Of a stretch of DNA of 64,000 nucleotides, positions 12,876 through 25,504 are shown one piece after another. This DNA is from Symsagittifera roscoffensis. Its lineage: Eukaryota > Xenacoelomorpha > Acoela > Convolutidae. The stretch's first letter is position 1. The number at the start of each line of letters is the position of its first letter. Under the pieces are notes generated by a model, which ran no database searches, had not been told where the DNA came from, and saw only the letters and a program-made list of their open reading frames with translations. The stretch is taken from NCBI RefSeq assembly GCF_963678635.1, contig NC_087064.1, positions 82,951,847 through 83,015,846 on the forward strand. The letters are read 5' to 3'. Made by a program: the position numbers and the translations under genes.

Positions 12876-15009
12876 TTAAAATCATCCACGCACTAGTACT
12901 CCTTTGGCCATTTTACGTACCAAAAAAGTCTCTCGAATGCTTGCAAGTTTATAAAAACACACCCACCCACAATACATGCTAGCTTTCGCTATGGATGTTT
13001 TTCGGAATCCGACCCTCAGTAAGTATGAATTTATAAATCTCAAAAAATAAGTTTCAATAATTCACTTACCATTTTTACAGAAGTGTCTCAATATTTTCTT
13101 CTAGATTTCAGCAGTTATTTCCCTGAAAATGTTGTACAAAATCAAAACAAAAAAAATCTTTACTTGAAAATAATTTTGCTTAAAAGTGCTAACTGTTTAT
13201 TGTAAAATTATAAAAAAGACAATAAACTTTATACGCAGCAATGAATTGAATATATTTTGCTGTAAGTTATCTATACAAAGAGTTCAATTAGTAATGAGTT
13301 TTGATTAAAAATAAAACGCACCTTTTTACGTGTGCTGTATTTCGTAGTTTTTTATTTATTGTTTCACTTGTCCAACTTTCACTACTCTTTCCACACAAAA
13401 TCAAAGTATCTCGCCATTGTAGATTTTAATTTAAAATGAGTTTCTAGTTTGACAAACTGACTGATAACAACTTTAACTTACTTTCAAGCGTTTCAAACTT
13501 TCCCATAATGGTTGGAGGAAACGAACAAAGAAACGAGCCGTAAAAAAGAGATGAATACTCGATGACATTTCGACTTTGGAACAGCAAACCTATTGATTTT
13601 GTTTGTCGCAGTCAAATCCTCGCAGTATAAAAATACGAAGCCAATATGGAAGCAAAGGTACCCATTGAACAAGAACAATGGCCAACTCGACATTGAACTC
13701 AAAAATACGGATCCTAGTCACTTGTAGCTTCTTTCTGAGAAGTCAAACTCTATCTCACTATTTGATGAATAGTTGAGAATGCACGTAGTCTCCCCGTTTT
13801 TTAAGGAAACCGACACATCACTATATCAATCTGCAACCTTGAAACGATCTCTCAACTCATTTTCTTTATACACAACCTCTTCTCTCTCCACGAGCAACTA
13901 TTTCTCTTCTCTCTCCGCGAAGACAACTGCTTCACAACATGAACTGTCTCAACTGTTTCTCTTCTCTCTTTACAAAATTCAAAGAATCTACTCAAAGAAG
14001 AAATAAAGAAATTTCTCTATCCATTCTTCATTCGAACCAACTAAAACTGAAAAACTTCCTAAACCCCGGATGGGTTGAACCAGTTCAAAACAAGTAATTA
14101 AAATAACCAATTACATTCTTGATAACTATCACTGTAAAATACTTAAGAACTAACCACTCATGATCCGTGACTCAAATTACAATAATTTGTAGGGCTGAAT
14201 CTATTCATAGTTTCAGCCACAGAAGAAAAAATTAACTTAGCAAACAGTTGCTTTTCCTTGATTCTAACCTCGCAACAAACCCAGTACATACTAGGAAATA
14301 TAAGATTAAGATTAGGATTGGTATTAGAATAAGAAGTTGCACGAATCTAGACTGTGAACCTTATCCATAATTACTCTATGAGAAAGCTACCCCGGACTTA
14401 AACTCAATAAACAGAGCTTGTTTGGAATATACTTGGTTTTTCACGATGTGACAAATGTCAGAGTATTTTTAAGGTTGATAAGTTAAAATTCCATGAAAGC
14501 ACAAATCTGATTTTTTTGACCTTTTAAGCTCTAACCTTCTAATCAGAAAATTTTCAGAAATTTCTTGTTATATACTTTCATGCATATATAATTTTTGTGA
14601 ATTATCTATGATAAACACGTTCCCCTATTTGACTAGCTTTTTTTAAATCAAAATTCATTAATCCGTTAATTTCAGTTTCGCTTCATAAATTTATTAAAAA
14701 ACTGAATAATCAAGGATTTTGTCATTAGTCAACTGGTTAAGTTGCAGTAATTTCACAGTTAAACGGCATCTGGAGGTTTGCTTAATATAAGTTAATATTT
14801 TCAATTTTACTCAACGCAATTTCAAAAAAATTAAGTTTTGTATATGGCGCGTAAGATTATTGGCTTTCTTTTCTTGGCGGAAAAAGTTTATCTAATCATC
14901 TAAAACCAGAACCCGAGTCGAGATTTTTCACCTAATTTGAAGCAAGATTTGAGCGGTTTGAGTAGTTTTTTTAGACGATTGCGCTCAAAATCTTGCTTCA
15001 TTATGAGCG

Positions 15010-15618
15010 GTTTTATTATAACGGCACTAGATTATAAAATGTAATAACCTAATCCTGTTTTATTTTTGTCTCATGACATTGTCTGATAACTGCGTGAAAT
15101 CAGCTTCTCTTAAAAGCGAAGCTGGTTTCACGCAGTTATCAGACAAAGTTATCAGACAAAATTGAAACAGGACTAGGTTATTACAGTTTATAATCTAGTC
15201 CCGTTAAGAACAGGACTAGACTATTTTTCACTTAAGAAGATTTTTGTAGCCGTGTAAGAAAACGGTTATCATGCAGTTTTCATATATTGAAAAAGTATAA
15301 CAGATACATTTTGTTTTTCCATAGAAAAAGTGTATGAAATTGTATACAATTTGATACACTTTTTCTATGGAAAAACAAGGTGTATCCTTTGATACATTTT
15401 CAATATATGAAAACTGCATGATAACCGTTTTCTTACCCGGCTACAAGAATCTTTTCAAGTGAAAAAAAATCTCGTCCTGTTAATAACGGGACTAGATTAT
15501 AAATTGTAATAACCTAGTCCTGTTTCAGTTTTGTCTGATAACTTTGTCTGATAACTGCTTGAAACCAGCTTTTCTATAAAGAGAAAATGATTTCACGCAG
15601 TTATCAGACAATGAAGAC
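15010..15618. repeat. Long hairpin pair, copy 2, plus extra partial hairpin
   Basis: The first hairpin (15010-15222) has lost the outer ~20 bases of its left arm. The second (15232-15460) is complete. A third block, 15472-15618, repeats the first hairpin family (cctgttaataacgggactag) with a shortened right arm. It ends at ttatcagacaatgaag. Confidence 0.87.
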
Positions 15619-16849
15619 TCTGATATCTTAAGTCTCTTATGAAAGTCGCGATTCGAGAAAAGACGTATAATGCGTTCACGCTTAAATTTGATTTTTGCTA
15701 TACTGATTTTCGATACTTTATAAGTTTAGTACAATTTCTATTGTTAAAAAGAAGGAAAACTCCACTGTCGAACAGCAAAAAGTAAAGGTCACGAAAAAAT
15801 AGATTGAAATTTAGTTACGAAAGTTGAATTTAATTCCCAGCGAAAACACTTTCCCAGCGAAATAAAAAACTAGCTTTTGATCTAGTTTTTCTCAAATTGG
15901 GTTTTTTAATCAAAAAGTGAAAATCATTAAGTTTTCTTGAAGTTCAAAAAGATTTTAGGCAATATATGTTTTCCTTCGAATTTCAAAAATTGAAGTTTCC
16001 TCAGATTATTTCTGTGTTGACTTGCGTTCAATGATTCTAATTCCAAATGCATGGAGGCTATGTTTGTAAAATTGATTTTGAATCAAATGCCTATCTAACA
16101 CAAAATAAAGGAAACAGCAAATTAGTTTCATCATGTATTGTCATGTCTGATTACCCTAGAGATCAGTTAAGATAACGCAATTGGATACTAGGATTTTTTC
16201 CGTTAAAAAATTTTGTTCACCAGATATGTCGAAATTAGAATCGGTATATTTCGATTCAGTTCAAAATGAACTCATTTTGTTTGCGTCCCTGGCTTAAATA
16301 TTTGGTCTCAATTTTTGTGCATGGAAAACGCATGGAATTACACTTAGTTTTAATTTTTTCTTTTGTTTAAAGATTAAGCAATTTAACTGAAACCGATTGA
16401 AGCAAGAGAATTCGAAATGTTTCGAAATCATTTGTTTTTTATAAGAATAAGTTATTTTCTTAGAAATAAGTAATTTTCATAGCTTGGGTTTTTTATCAGT
16501 TTGCTTTCTTTTTATCAAAGCAAATGCCGTTAACTTAGACGAAATCACAAGTCAACCGCGAAAAACAAAATTTTAGCTGAAACAATTTTAAAGAACTTTC
16601 CTAAAAAATAACAATCACCAGAAATCACAAGTCAACCGCGAAAATTTTTTTTTAGCTGAAACAATATTAAAGAATTTTCCTTAAAAAATGAAAATCACCA
16701 TGAGCTATTTAAGAGTATTCAGTACGTTCATGACTCGTAACATTCGATAATTATCTGGAGTAATAACCGAGCACAAAATTAAATCATTTTTGGTGAGAGT
16801 GGGGAAATGACAATACAGCAACAAACGCATTTTAACAAGCGAATATACA

Positions 16850-17536
16850 ATTTAAATTATCCGGACAAAACTTGAATTTTCAAACGCGTTTTTCTCAAAT
16901 TGGAGTAAGATTACATAAAAAGTGAACGGAACAACAGTTGCTCAAAATTTCACCAGAATTAATATGGGGCCATTTTTTCTCAACAAAAATTTTACCCCAA
17001 AAACGGGTGATTTTGGCTTTTTTCAATTAATCAAGATTTACGCTGAAACTACTTTGTTAATTGATAAGAAAATTATATCACAGGAAACCGCTCAACAAAG
17101 TTTAAGAAGGATTAAATCTCCAACAATTTGCGCAAATTGTTTAAAATTTATATTTAAACAGAGATTCTGGGTTTTATATAGTAAAAATCACATTTATTTA
17201 CTATCAAGTGAAATTTTTTTCTCTTATACTGGTTTTCGGAGATTTAACCCTTCTTACACTTTGTTGAGATGCGTAAGAGGCTTCCTGTGATATAACTTTC
17301 TGATCAATTAACAAAGTAGTTTCAGCGTAATTCTTGATTAATTGAAAAAAGCCAAAATGACCCATTTTTGGGATAAAATTTTTATTGAGAATTTCGGAGA
17401 AAAATGGCACCATATTACTTCTGGTGAAATTTTAAGCTACTTTTGTTCCGTTCACTTTTTGTGTAATCTTAACCCAATTTGAGAAAAATGCGTTTGAAAA
17501 TTCAAGTTTTGTTCGTTTTGTCCGGATAATTTAAAT
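16850..17536. repeat. 687-bp foldback element, copy 1
   Basis: Inverted terminal arms of ~300 bases start atttaaattatccggacaaa and end in the reverse complement (gtccggataatttaaat at 17520-17536). The arms are imperfect: the right arm contains a few extra bases (agtaatatggtgcc instead of attaatatggggcc). The two short open frames running in opposite directions (16922-17290 plus, 17204-17413 minus) are mirror products of the arms and not genes. The size and structure fit a MITE or foldback element. The target-site duplication is not clear because the AT-rich flanks allow several readings. Confidence 0.88.
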
Positions 17537-19836
17537 CAGCACTGTAGCTAGTGCCAATTGAAAGAGCTCTTCTGATAAATGAACTAAGCCAAATTGAAAA
17601 AACATAAACTAGCTAGCTCACTGCTTGAATTTGAATTAAATCTCAAGAAAATAATTAATTGATTGCTTTTTCGTACAATTCATTTTAATGAAAATTAAAT
17701 ATTTACAACTATTTATCATAGAAAGGCATTTATTTGGCTTAAAATAGACTTATTTAACTGTTTTGATTGTTATAAACGCATTGAAAATTGTGCATATGTC
17801 AGCACAATAAATTCATTTCACCAGGCATATAATGATAGAGCATTCAAAAAACGAAACTATTTTAAACTTCAAAAAAAAATTGAAATATGAAGTACATTTT
17901 TCAGCTCTAAAAACTTTAAGATGACATGAAGTTTGTTGGTAGATATCCAGTTTTTGTTCCTAGTTGACAGAACAGCCAGTCTTCTGAGCCTGGCATCTTG
18001 GAGACAACAACAACCTCGTCGCCCGTCTAAAAACAAGCCAAACCTTGCTTTACAAAAATTAACCACTGCCGCAGCAATTAGTGCAAAACAACTCAAAAAT
18101 CAAAACATAGCCGAGAGACAGTTAGCAAAGAGTCAATGAACGCAAAGGAAAAAATTGAATTTATTTCTGAAAAAACTTCAATTTTCGACATTCAAACAAA
18201 AATATATGGCCTTAATGCTCAAGAGCAAATTATTATTGGCACTTTTTTGATTGAAAAAACCCAAATTGATTTGCATTATATTTGGAAAAAATTTTATCCC
18301 GCTCAGAACAAAGAAACGAGCCGTAAAAAAGAGATGAATACTCGATGATATTCCGAATTTGGAACAGCAAACCTATTGATTTTGTTTGTCGCAGTCAAAT
18401 CCTCGCAGTATAAAAATACGAAGCCAATATGGAAGCAAAGGTACCCATTGAACAAGAACAATGGCCAACTCGACATTGAACTCAAAAATACGGATCCTAG
18501 TCACTTGTCGCTTCTTTCTGTCAAACTCTATCTCCCTATTTGATGAATAGTTGAGAATGCACGTAGTCTCCCATTACTTAAGGAAACCGACACATCACTA
18601 TATCAATCTGCAACCTTGAAACGATCTCTCAACTCATTTTCTTTATACACAACCTCTTCTCTCTCCACGAGCAACTGTTTCTCTTCTCTCTCCGCGAAGA
18701 CAACTGCTTCACAACATGAACTGTCTCAACTGTTTCTCTTCTCTCTTTACTAATTTCAAAGAATCTACTCAAAGAAGAAATGAGGAAATTTCTCCATCCA
18801 TCCTTCACTCGAACCAACTAAAACTGAAAAACTTCCTAAGCCCCGGATGGGTTGAACCAGTTCAAAACAAGTATTTAAAATAACCAATTACATTCTTGAT
18901 AACTATCACTGTAAAATACTTAAGCACTAACCACTCATGATCCGTGACTAAAATTACAATAATTTGTAGGGCTGAATCTATTCATAGTTTCAGCCACAGA
19001 AGAAAAAATTAACTTAGCAAACAGTTGCTTTTCCTTGATTCTAACCTCGCAACAAACCCAGTATTTACTAGGAAATATAAGATTAAGATTAGGATTGGTA
19101 TTAGAATAAGAAGTTGCACGAATCTATCCGACCGAAAATAAAATAGTGTGATGAATAGACTGTGAACCTTATCCATAATTACTCTATGAGAAAGCTACCC
19201 CGGACTTAAACTCAATAAACAGAGCTTGTTTGGAATATACTTGGTTTTTCACGAGGTGACAAATGTCCGAGTGTTTTTAAGGTTGATAAGTTAAAATTCC
19301 ATGAAAGCACAAAGATGATTTTTTTTGACCTTTTAAGCTTTAACCTTCTAATTAGATAATTTTCAGAAATTTCTTGTTATATACTTTCATGCATATATAA
19401 TTTTTGTGAATTATCTATGATAAACACGTTGCCCTATTTGACTAGCTTTTTTTTAAATCAAAATTCATTAATCCGTTAATTTCAGTTTCGCTTCATAAAT
19501 TTATTAAAAAACAGAATAATCAAGGGTTTTGTCATTAGTCAACTGGTTAAGTTGCAGTAATTTCACAGTTAAACGGCATCTGGAGGTTTGCTTACTATAA
19601 GATAATATTTTCAATTTTACTCAACGCAATTTCAAAAAAATTAAGTTTTGTATATGGCGCGTAAGATTATTGTCTTTCTTTTCTTGGCGGAAAAAGTTTA
19701 TCTAATCATCTAAAACCAGAACCCGAGTCGAGATTTTTCACCTAATTTGAAGCAAGATTTGAGCGGTTTGAGTAGTTTTTTTAGACGATTGCGCTCAAAA
19801 TCTTGCTTCATTATGAGCGGTTTTTGAGCGTTTTTG

Positions 19837-20450
19837 AGTCTAGTCCTGTTAATAACGGGACTAGATTATAAAATGTAATAACCTAATCCTGTTTTATTTT
19901 TGTCTCATGACATTGTCTGACAACTGCGTGAAATCAGCTTCTCTTAAAAGCGAAGCTGGTTTCACGCAGTTATCAGACAAAGTTATCAGACAAAATTGAA
20001 ACAGGACTAGGTTATTACAATTTATAATCTAGTCCCGTTATGAACAGGACTAGACTATTTTTCACTTAAGAAGATTTTTGTAGCCGTGTAAGAAAACGGT
20101 TATCATGCAGTTTTCATGTATTGAAAAAGTATAAAAGATACATTTTGTTTTTCCATAGAAAAAATGTATGAAATTGTATACAATTTCATTCACTTTTTCT
20201 ATGGAAAAACAAGGTGTATCCTTTGATACATTTTCAATATATGAAAACTGCATGATAACCATTTTCTTACCCGGCTACAAAAATCTTTTCAAGTGAAAAA
20301 AAGTCTCGTCCTGTTAATAACGGGACTAGATTATAAATTGTAATAACCTAGTCCTGTTTCAGTTTTGTCTGATAACTTTGTCTGATAACTGCTTGAAACC
20401 AGCTTTTCTTTAAAGAGAAAACGATTTCACGCAGTTATCAGACAATGAAG
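19837..20450. repeat. Long hairpin pair, copy 3, plus extra partial hairpin
   Basis: Hairpin one lies at 19837-20055, hairpin two at 20066-20292, and the shortened third hairpin at ~20305-20450. The three-hairpin order matches 15010-15618. Copy 1 at 6929 has only the first two. The arms of the second hairpin differ by a few substitutions between copies. Confidence 0.88.
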
Positions 20451-21321
20451 ACTCTGATATCTTAAGTCTCTTATAAAGGTCGCGATTCGAGAAAAGACGT
20501 ATAATGCGTTCACGCTCAAATTTGATTTTTGCTATACTGATTTTCGATACTTTATAAGTTTAGTACAATTTCTATTGTTAAAAAAGGAGGAAAACTCCAC
20601 TGTCGAACAGCAAAAAGCAAAGGTCACGAAAAAAAAATTGACTTTTAGTTACGAAAGTTGAATTTAATTTCCAGCGAAAACACTTTCCCAGCGAAATAAA
20701 AAACTAGCTATTGATCTAGTTTTTCTCAAATTGGGTTTTTTAATCAAAAAGTGAAAATCATTAAGTTTTCTTGAAGTTCAAAAAGATTTTAGGCAATATA
20801 TTTTTTCCTTCGAATTTCAAAAATTGAAGTTTCCTCAGATTATTTCTGTGTTGACTTGCGTTCAATGATTCTGTTTCCAAATGCATGGGGGCTATGTTTG
20901 TAAAATTGATTTTGAATCAAATGCCTATCTAACACAAAATAAAGGAAACAGCAAATTAGTTTCATCATGTATTGTCATGTCTGATTACCCTAGAGATCAG
21001 TTAAGATAACGCAATTGGATACTAGGATTTTTCCCGTTAAAAACTTTGTTCACCAGATATGTCGAAATTAGAATCGGTATATTTCGATTCAGTTCAAAAT
21101 GAACTCATTTTTTTGCGTCCCTGGCTTAAATATTTGGTCTCAATTTTTGTGCATGGAAAACGCATGGAATTACACTTAGTTTTAATTTTTTCTTTTGTTT
21201 AAGGATCAAGCAATTTAACTGAAACCGATTGAAGCAAGAGAATTCGAAATGTTTCGAAATCATTTATTTTTTTTATAAGAATAAGTTATTTTCTTAGAAA
21301 TAAGTAATTTTCATAGCTTGG

Positions 21322-22830
21322 ATTTTTTGGCAAAAACTATTGGAGCAATGAGATTTTGAAATCATAGCCAACTGACAGTTGGAAAAAAGTAACAAACGCA
21401 AGGAAACAGAAAAAAAAACTGACTTGTTTTTGAGAAAAACTTTAACTTACGAAGTTTTAAGGAAAAATGTAAGACCTCAATGCTCTTCAATTTTCAAGAA
21501 CAATGTATATCTGAAATTTTGATAAAAACTAGATAGCTTGGATTGTTTCGCAAAAAATCAAGTTATTGAAGCAAGGTATTAAAGAGAAGACATTTCAAAA
21601 AAATTAGCCAAATATTAGTTCGAAAAAACGAATGAACGCAAGGAAACAAAAAAATTGCCTTGTTTCTGAAAAATTTCAATTTGCGAAATTTAAAAGATAA
21701 ATGTGTGCCCTCAAACCTTCCAATTTCACAAACAATTTCTGCTTGATCACTTTTTGGGTAAAATTCACCAAGCTTGAAAAAACTGGATCGATAGGTAAAA
21801 TTTATTTTTCGCTGGGCAATCTGATAATCAAATTCTATTTTCAAAATTAGAATCCAATCACGTTTTTCAACCACCTTTACAATTTCGCTGTTCAATAGTG
21901 CAGTTTGCCTTCCTGTTATCAAAGCAAATGAAGTGACCTTGAAAAAAATCAAAAGTCAAACAGCGAAAAATCAAATTGCGCGTGAACAAAATTTTAGACT
22001 TTTTCGTGAAAAAAATCACATAGACCTCTTTAAGAGTACTCACTACGTTCGTTTAATTATAAGAGTACTCAATAAGTCCAGAAGTTGAATCCTATGCAAA
22101 AAAAAATTTTTGCGGGGAAATTGTATAGTACCCAGTCTCAACACACTTAATATCACAAGTGAAAATACCATGATTTTAGGAAAACAATGTCAGATATCAT
22201 TTTAATTTTGGAAAGTTTCATATGATTAGCAAAAAATTCGTAATTAAGGTCATTTAAAACAGCCAACAGATAGTTGGAAAAAAAGTCGTGATTGCAAGTT
22301 AAAGGAAAAAAAACACTGACATAATTTCTAGAAAAAAACAGCTTTCGAAATTAAGAGAGAAAAATGTAAGGCCTTGAAGCTTTTTGAATTTCAAAAATAT
22401 TTATGATTGACACTTTTTGATAAATTCAACCCAACTTGAAAAAATTAGACCAGAAAGTAATTGTTTTATTGCGCTGGCAAATTTGAAAATTGAAATCCAC
22501 TTTCGAAAATATGATTCGATGACATTTTTCATGACCTTCATCTTTTTGTCGTTTGATAGTAGAGTTTGCTTTCTTTTTTATCAAAGCAAATGCCGTGAAC
22601 TTAGACGAAATCACAAGTCAATTGCGAAAAATAAAATTTTAGCTGAAACAATTTTAAAGAATTTTCCTAAAAAATAACAATCACCAGAAATCACAAGTCA
22701 ACAACGAAAATTTTTTTTTAGCTGAAACAATTTTAAAGAATTTTCCTTAAAAAATGAAAATCACCATGAGCTATTTAAGAGTATTCAGTACGTTCATGAC
22801 TCGTAACATTCGATAATTATCTGGAGTAAT
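21322..22830. repeat. Two R1-family repeats in tandem (one copy lost from the sister duplication)
   Basis: Two related ~500-700-bp blocks (from ~21322 and ~22160) share an order of words: gttggaaaaaa, aacgcaaggaaac, a stretch near ccaatttcacaaacaattt, ttcgctggg, aatccaatcacgtttttc, tcaaagcaaatg, then tttaagagtactcactacgttc. The same order occurs at 24200-24640, 24725-25160, 33620-34130, 37920-38410, 47806-48420 and 49060-49400. No open frame is conserved among copies. In the sister segment the sequence from ~16487 jumps directly to the end of the second block. A deletion between similar blocks would explain this. Confidence 0.8.
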
Positions 22831-22915
22831 AACCGAGCACAAAATTGCATCATTTTTGGTGAGAGTGGGGAAATGACAATACAGCAACAAACGCATTTTA
22901 ACAAGCGAATATACA

Positions 22916-23602
22916 ATTTAAATTATCCGGACAAAACTTGAATTTTCAAACGCGTTTTTCTCAAATTGGAGTAAGATTACATAAAAAGTGAACGGAACAA
23001 CAGTTGCTCAAAATTTCACCAGAATTAATATGGGGCCATTTTTTCTCAACAAAAATTTTACCCCAAAAATGGGTCATTTTGGCTTTTTTCAATTAATCAA
23101 GATTTACGCTGAAACTACTTTGTTAATTGATAAGAAAATTATATCACAGGAAGCCGCTCAACAAAGTTTAAGAAGGATTAAATCTCCAACAATTTGCGCA
23201 AATTGTTTAAAATTTATATTTAAGCAGAGATTCTGGGTTTTATGTAGTAAAAATCACATTTATTTACTATCAAGTGAAATTTTTTTCTCTTATACTGGTT
23301 TTCGGAGATTTAACCCTTCTTACACTTTGTTGAGATGCGTAAGAGGCTTCCGGTGATATAATTTTCTGATCAATTAACAAAGTAGTTTCAGCGTAATTCT
23401 TGATTAATTGAAAAAAGCCAAAATGACCCATTTTTGGGATAAAATTTTTGTTGAGAATTTCGGAGAAAAATGGCACCATATTACTTCTGGTGAAATTTTA
23501 AGCTACTTTTGTTCCGTTCACTTTTTGTGTAATCTTAACCCAATTTGAGAAAAACGCGTTTGAAAATTCAAGTTTTGTTCGTTTTGTCCGGATAATTTAA
23601 AT
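22916..23602. repeat. 687-bp foldback element, copy 2
   Basis: This is the counterpart of 16850-17536 at an offset of 6066, with only scattered substitutions. It was copied with the surrounding 6 kb duplication and did not insert separately. Confidence 0.88.
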
Positions 23603-24199
23603 CAGCACTGTAGCTAGTGCCAATTGAAAGAGCTCTTCTGATAAATGAACTAAGCCAAATTGAAAAAACATAAACTAGCTAGCTCACTGCTTGAATTTGA
23701 ATTAAATCTCAAGAAAATAATTAATTGATTGCTTTTTCGTACAATTCATTTTAATGAAAATTAAATATTTACAACTATTTATCATAGAAAGGCATTTATT
23801 TGGCTTAAAATAGACTTATTTAACTGTTTTGATTGTTATCAACGCATTGAAAATTGTGCATATGTCAGCACAATAAATTCATTTCACTAGGCATATAATG
23901 ATAGAGCATTCAAAAAACGAAACTATTTTAAACTTCAAAAAAAAATTGAAATATGAAGTACATTTTTCAGCTCTAAAAACTTTAAGATGACATGAAGTTT
24001 GTTGGTAGATATCCAGTTTTTGTTCCTAGTTGACAGAACAGCCAGTCTTCTGAGCCTGGCATCTTGGAGACAACAACAACCTCGTCGCCCGTCTAAAAAC
24101 AAGCCAAACCTTGCTTTACAAAAATTAACAACTGCCGCAGCAATTAGTGCAAAACAACTCAAAAATCAAAACATAGCCGAGAGACAGTTAGCAAAGAGT

Positions 24200-25160
24200 C
24201 AATGAACGCAAAGGAAAAAATTGACTTAATTTCTGAAAAAACTTCAATTTTCGACATTCAAACAAAAATATATGGCCTTAATGCTCAAGAGCAAATTATT
24301 ATTGGCACTTTTTTGATTGAAAAAACCCAAATTGATTTGCATTATATTTGGAAAAAATTTTATCCCGCTGGAAAATCTAAAATTTAAATTCCGCTTTTGA
24401 AATTAGAAAGCAATCACATTTTTGCGCCATTTCAGCTTTCATAATTGAGGAGTGCATTTGAAAACCTTCTAGTAAATCAACTTGAACTGAAATCAAAAAG
24501 TGCATATATATATCTAAAGCCACTCATATGAGCATTTATAAGTAAAAAAACAAAAGTAATGCATTCACAGCATTTTAAAACTTTTCCTGAAAAAAGTCAT
24601 CACGACCTATATAAGCGTCCGAACTACGTAAACCGACTTAAAAATAGAAAAAAAGTATTTAATCACAGAGGCGAAGCGATACTTAATATTCCATAGCAAA
24701 CATCTCTTGCGATAGCAACCGTTCATATAACATAGCCAACAGAGTCGGAAAACGCAACAAAACGCTGTTTGGAAAGTCAATGAACTCAAGAAAACAAAAA
24801 AAAATACCGTGTTTTTTTGAAAAAAAAAAACACAAATTCCAAACTTTAAAGAAACAAATATATTGTCTTAAGGCTCTTTGTATTTCTAGAACGATTTATG
24901 ATAGGCACTTCTTTCATAAATTTTACCTTATTTGAAACCAATGAATCAATTGGTATTTTTCTTGAGCTGGGAAATCTGAAAAGTTAAATCTGCTTTCGAA
25001 ACTAGAAGTCGATCACGTTTTTTCTGACCTTCACACTTTTTCTGTTCGATAATGAAGTTTTCTTTCCTTTCAAAAAAAGAAATTACTTAATTTAAAAAAA
25101 AAAGTAGAACAGCGAAAGATGTTTTTTCCTCAACGAAAAACTTTTTTTATTCTTATATTT
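24200..25160. repeat. Two further R1-family copies
   Basis: The first copy (24200-24640) includes aacgcaaaggaaaaaattg, ttgattgaaaaaacccaaat, tatcccgctggaaaatct and cgacctatataagcgtccga. The second copy (24725-25160) follows directly with catagccaacagagtcgg, ctgggaaatctgaaaagtt and tcgatcacgttttttctgac. Both copies read in the plus orientation. No gene is seen. Confidence 0.75.
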
Positions 25161-25504
25161 TGTAATGAAAACAGCACAGCAACCGGCTAGCCCTTCTTTA
25201 TTTTCTGCACCTAAGACAATTATGTACTGAGAAAAAATTAAAACGTACAAAAAAACGTACCATTGTGAAAATACTATTGCGAAGATTTCTCATGAGTGTT
25301 AATTTTAAAAAAAATTCAGGCCAATGTCTCCAGAAAAACTCTGAACTGAAGATTTTCTTTTTCATTTAGAAGAAGCTCAACAATTTGATGAACAGCCAAA
25401 TTGAACATTATTTACAGGAACTAAGCCGACACCTAATCAGTTGAAAATTTCATTTTAAAATTCAATGGAATCAAATTGGAAAACTAATCGTAAAAAATAA
25501 TTCA

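Larger units (their letters stand above)
7977..15470. repeat. Tandem repeat unit A, copy 2
   Basis: This is the direct-orientation second copy of the ~8 kb unit. Compared with copy 1 it keeps ~130 bases near 12541-12700 that copy 1 lacks after 4563. It has lost part of the first terminal hairpin (left arm cut near 15010), and it carries a short foreign patch at 12384-12406. Identity between copies looks well above 90 percent by eye, so the duplication is fairly recent. After ~15470 the sequence runs into a unit not found after copy 1. Confidence 0.9.
13522..18301. repeat. Second large tandem duplication, copy 1 (4.8 kb)
   Basis: This segment begins inside unit A copy 2 (gaacaaagaaacgagccg at 13522) and ends at tttatcccgct (18291-18301). 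It is repeated as 18306-24369. The offset is 4784-4834 up to ~16487 and 6066 after that, so this copy lacks ~1232 bases present at ~21322-22557 in the other. It contains hairpins, a foldback element and two short open frames near 17933 and 18136. Those frames are conserved in both copies but look like repeat sequence. Confidence 0.9.
18306..24369. repeat. Second large tandem duplication, copy 2 (6.07 kb)
   Basis: This is a direct repeat of 13522-18301. The join at ~18302 puts a sequence normally 130 bases inside unit A directly after the tttatcccgct end of the upstream copy. No long shared sequence is visible at the join. This copy keeps the internal ~1.23 kb segment. From 24200 on, its end is itself a member of the dispersed R1 family. 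Confidence 0.9.

Noticed and set aside
16922-17413. Open frames of 122 and 69 codons, also at 22988-23479
   Set aside because: They are mirror translations of the inverted arms of the foldback element, start without ATG and match no protein family.
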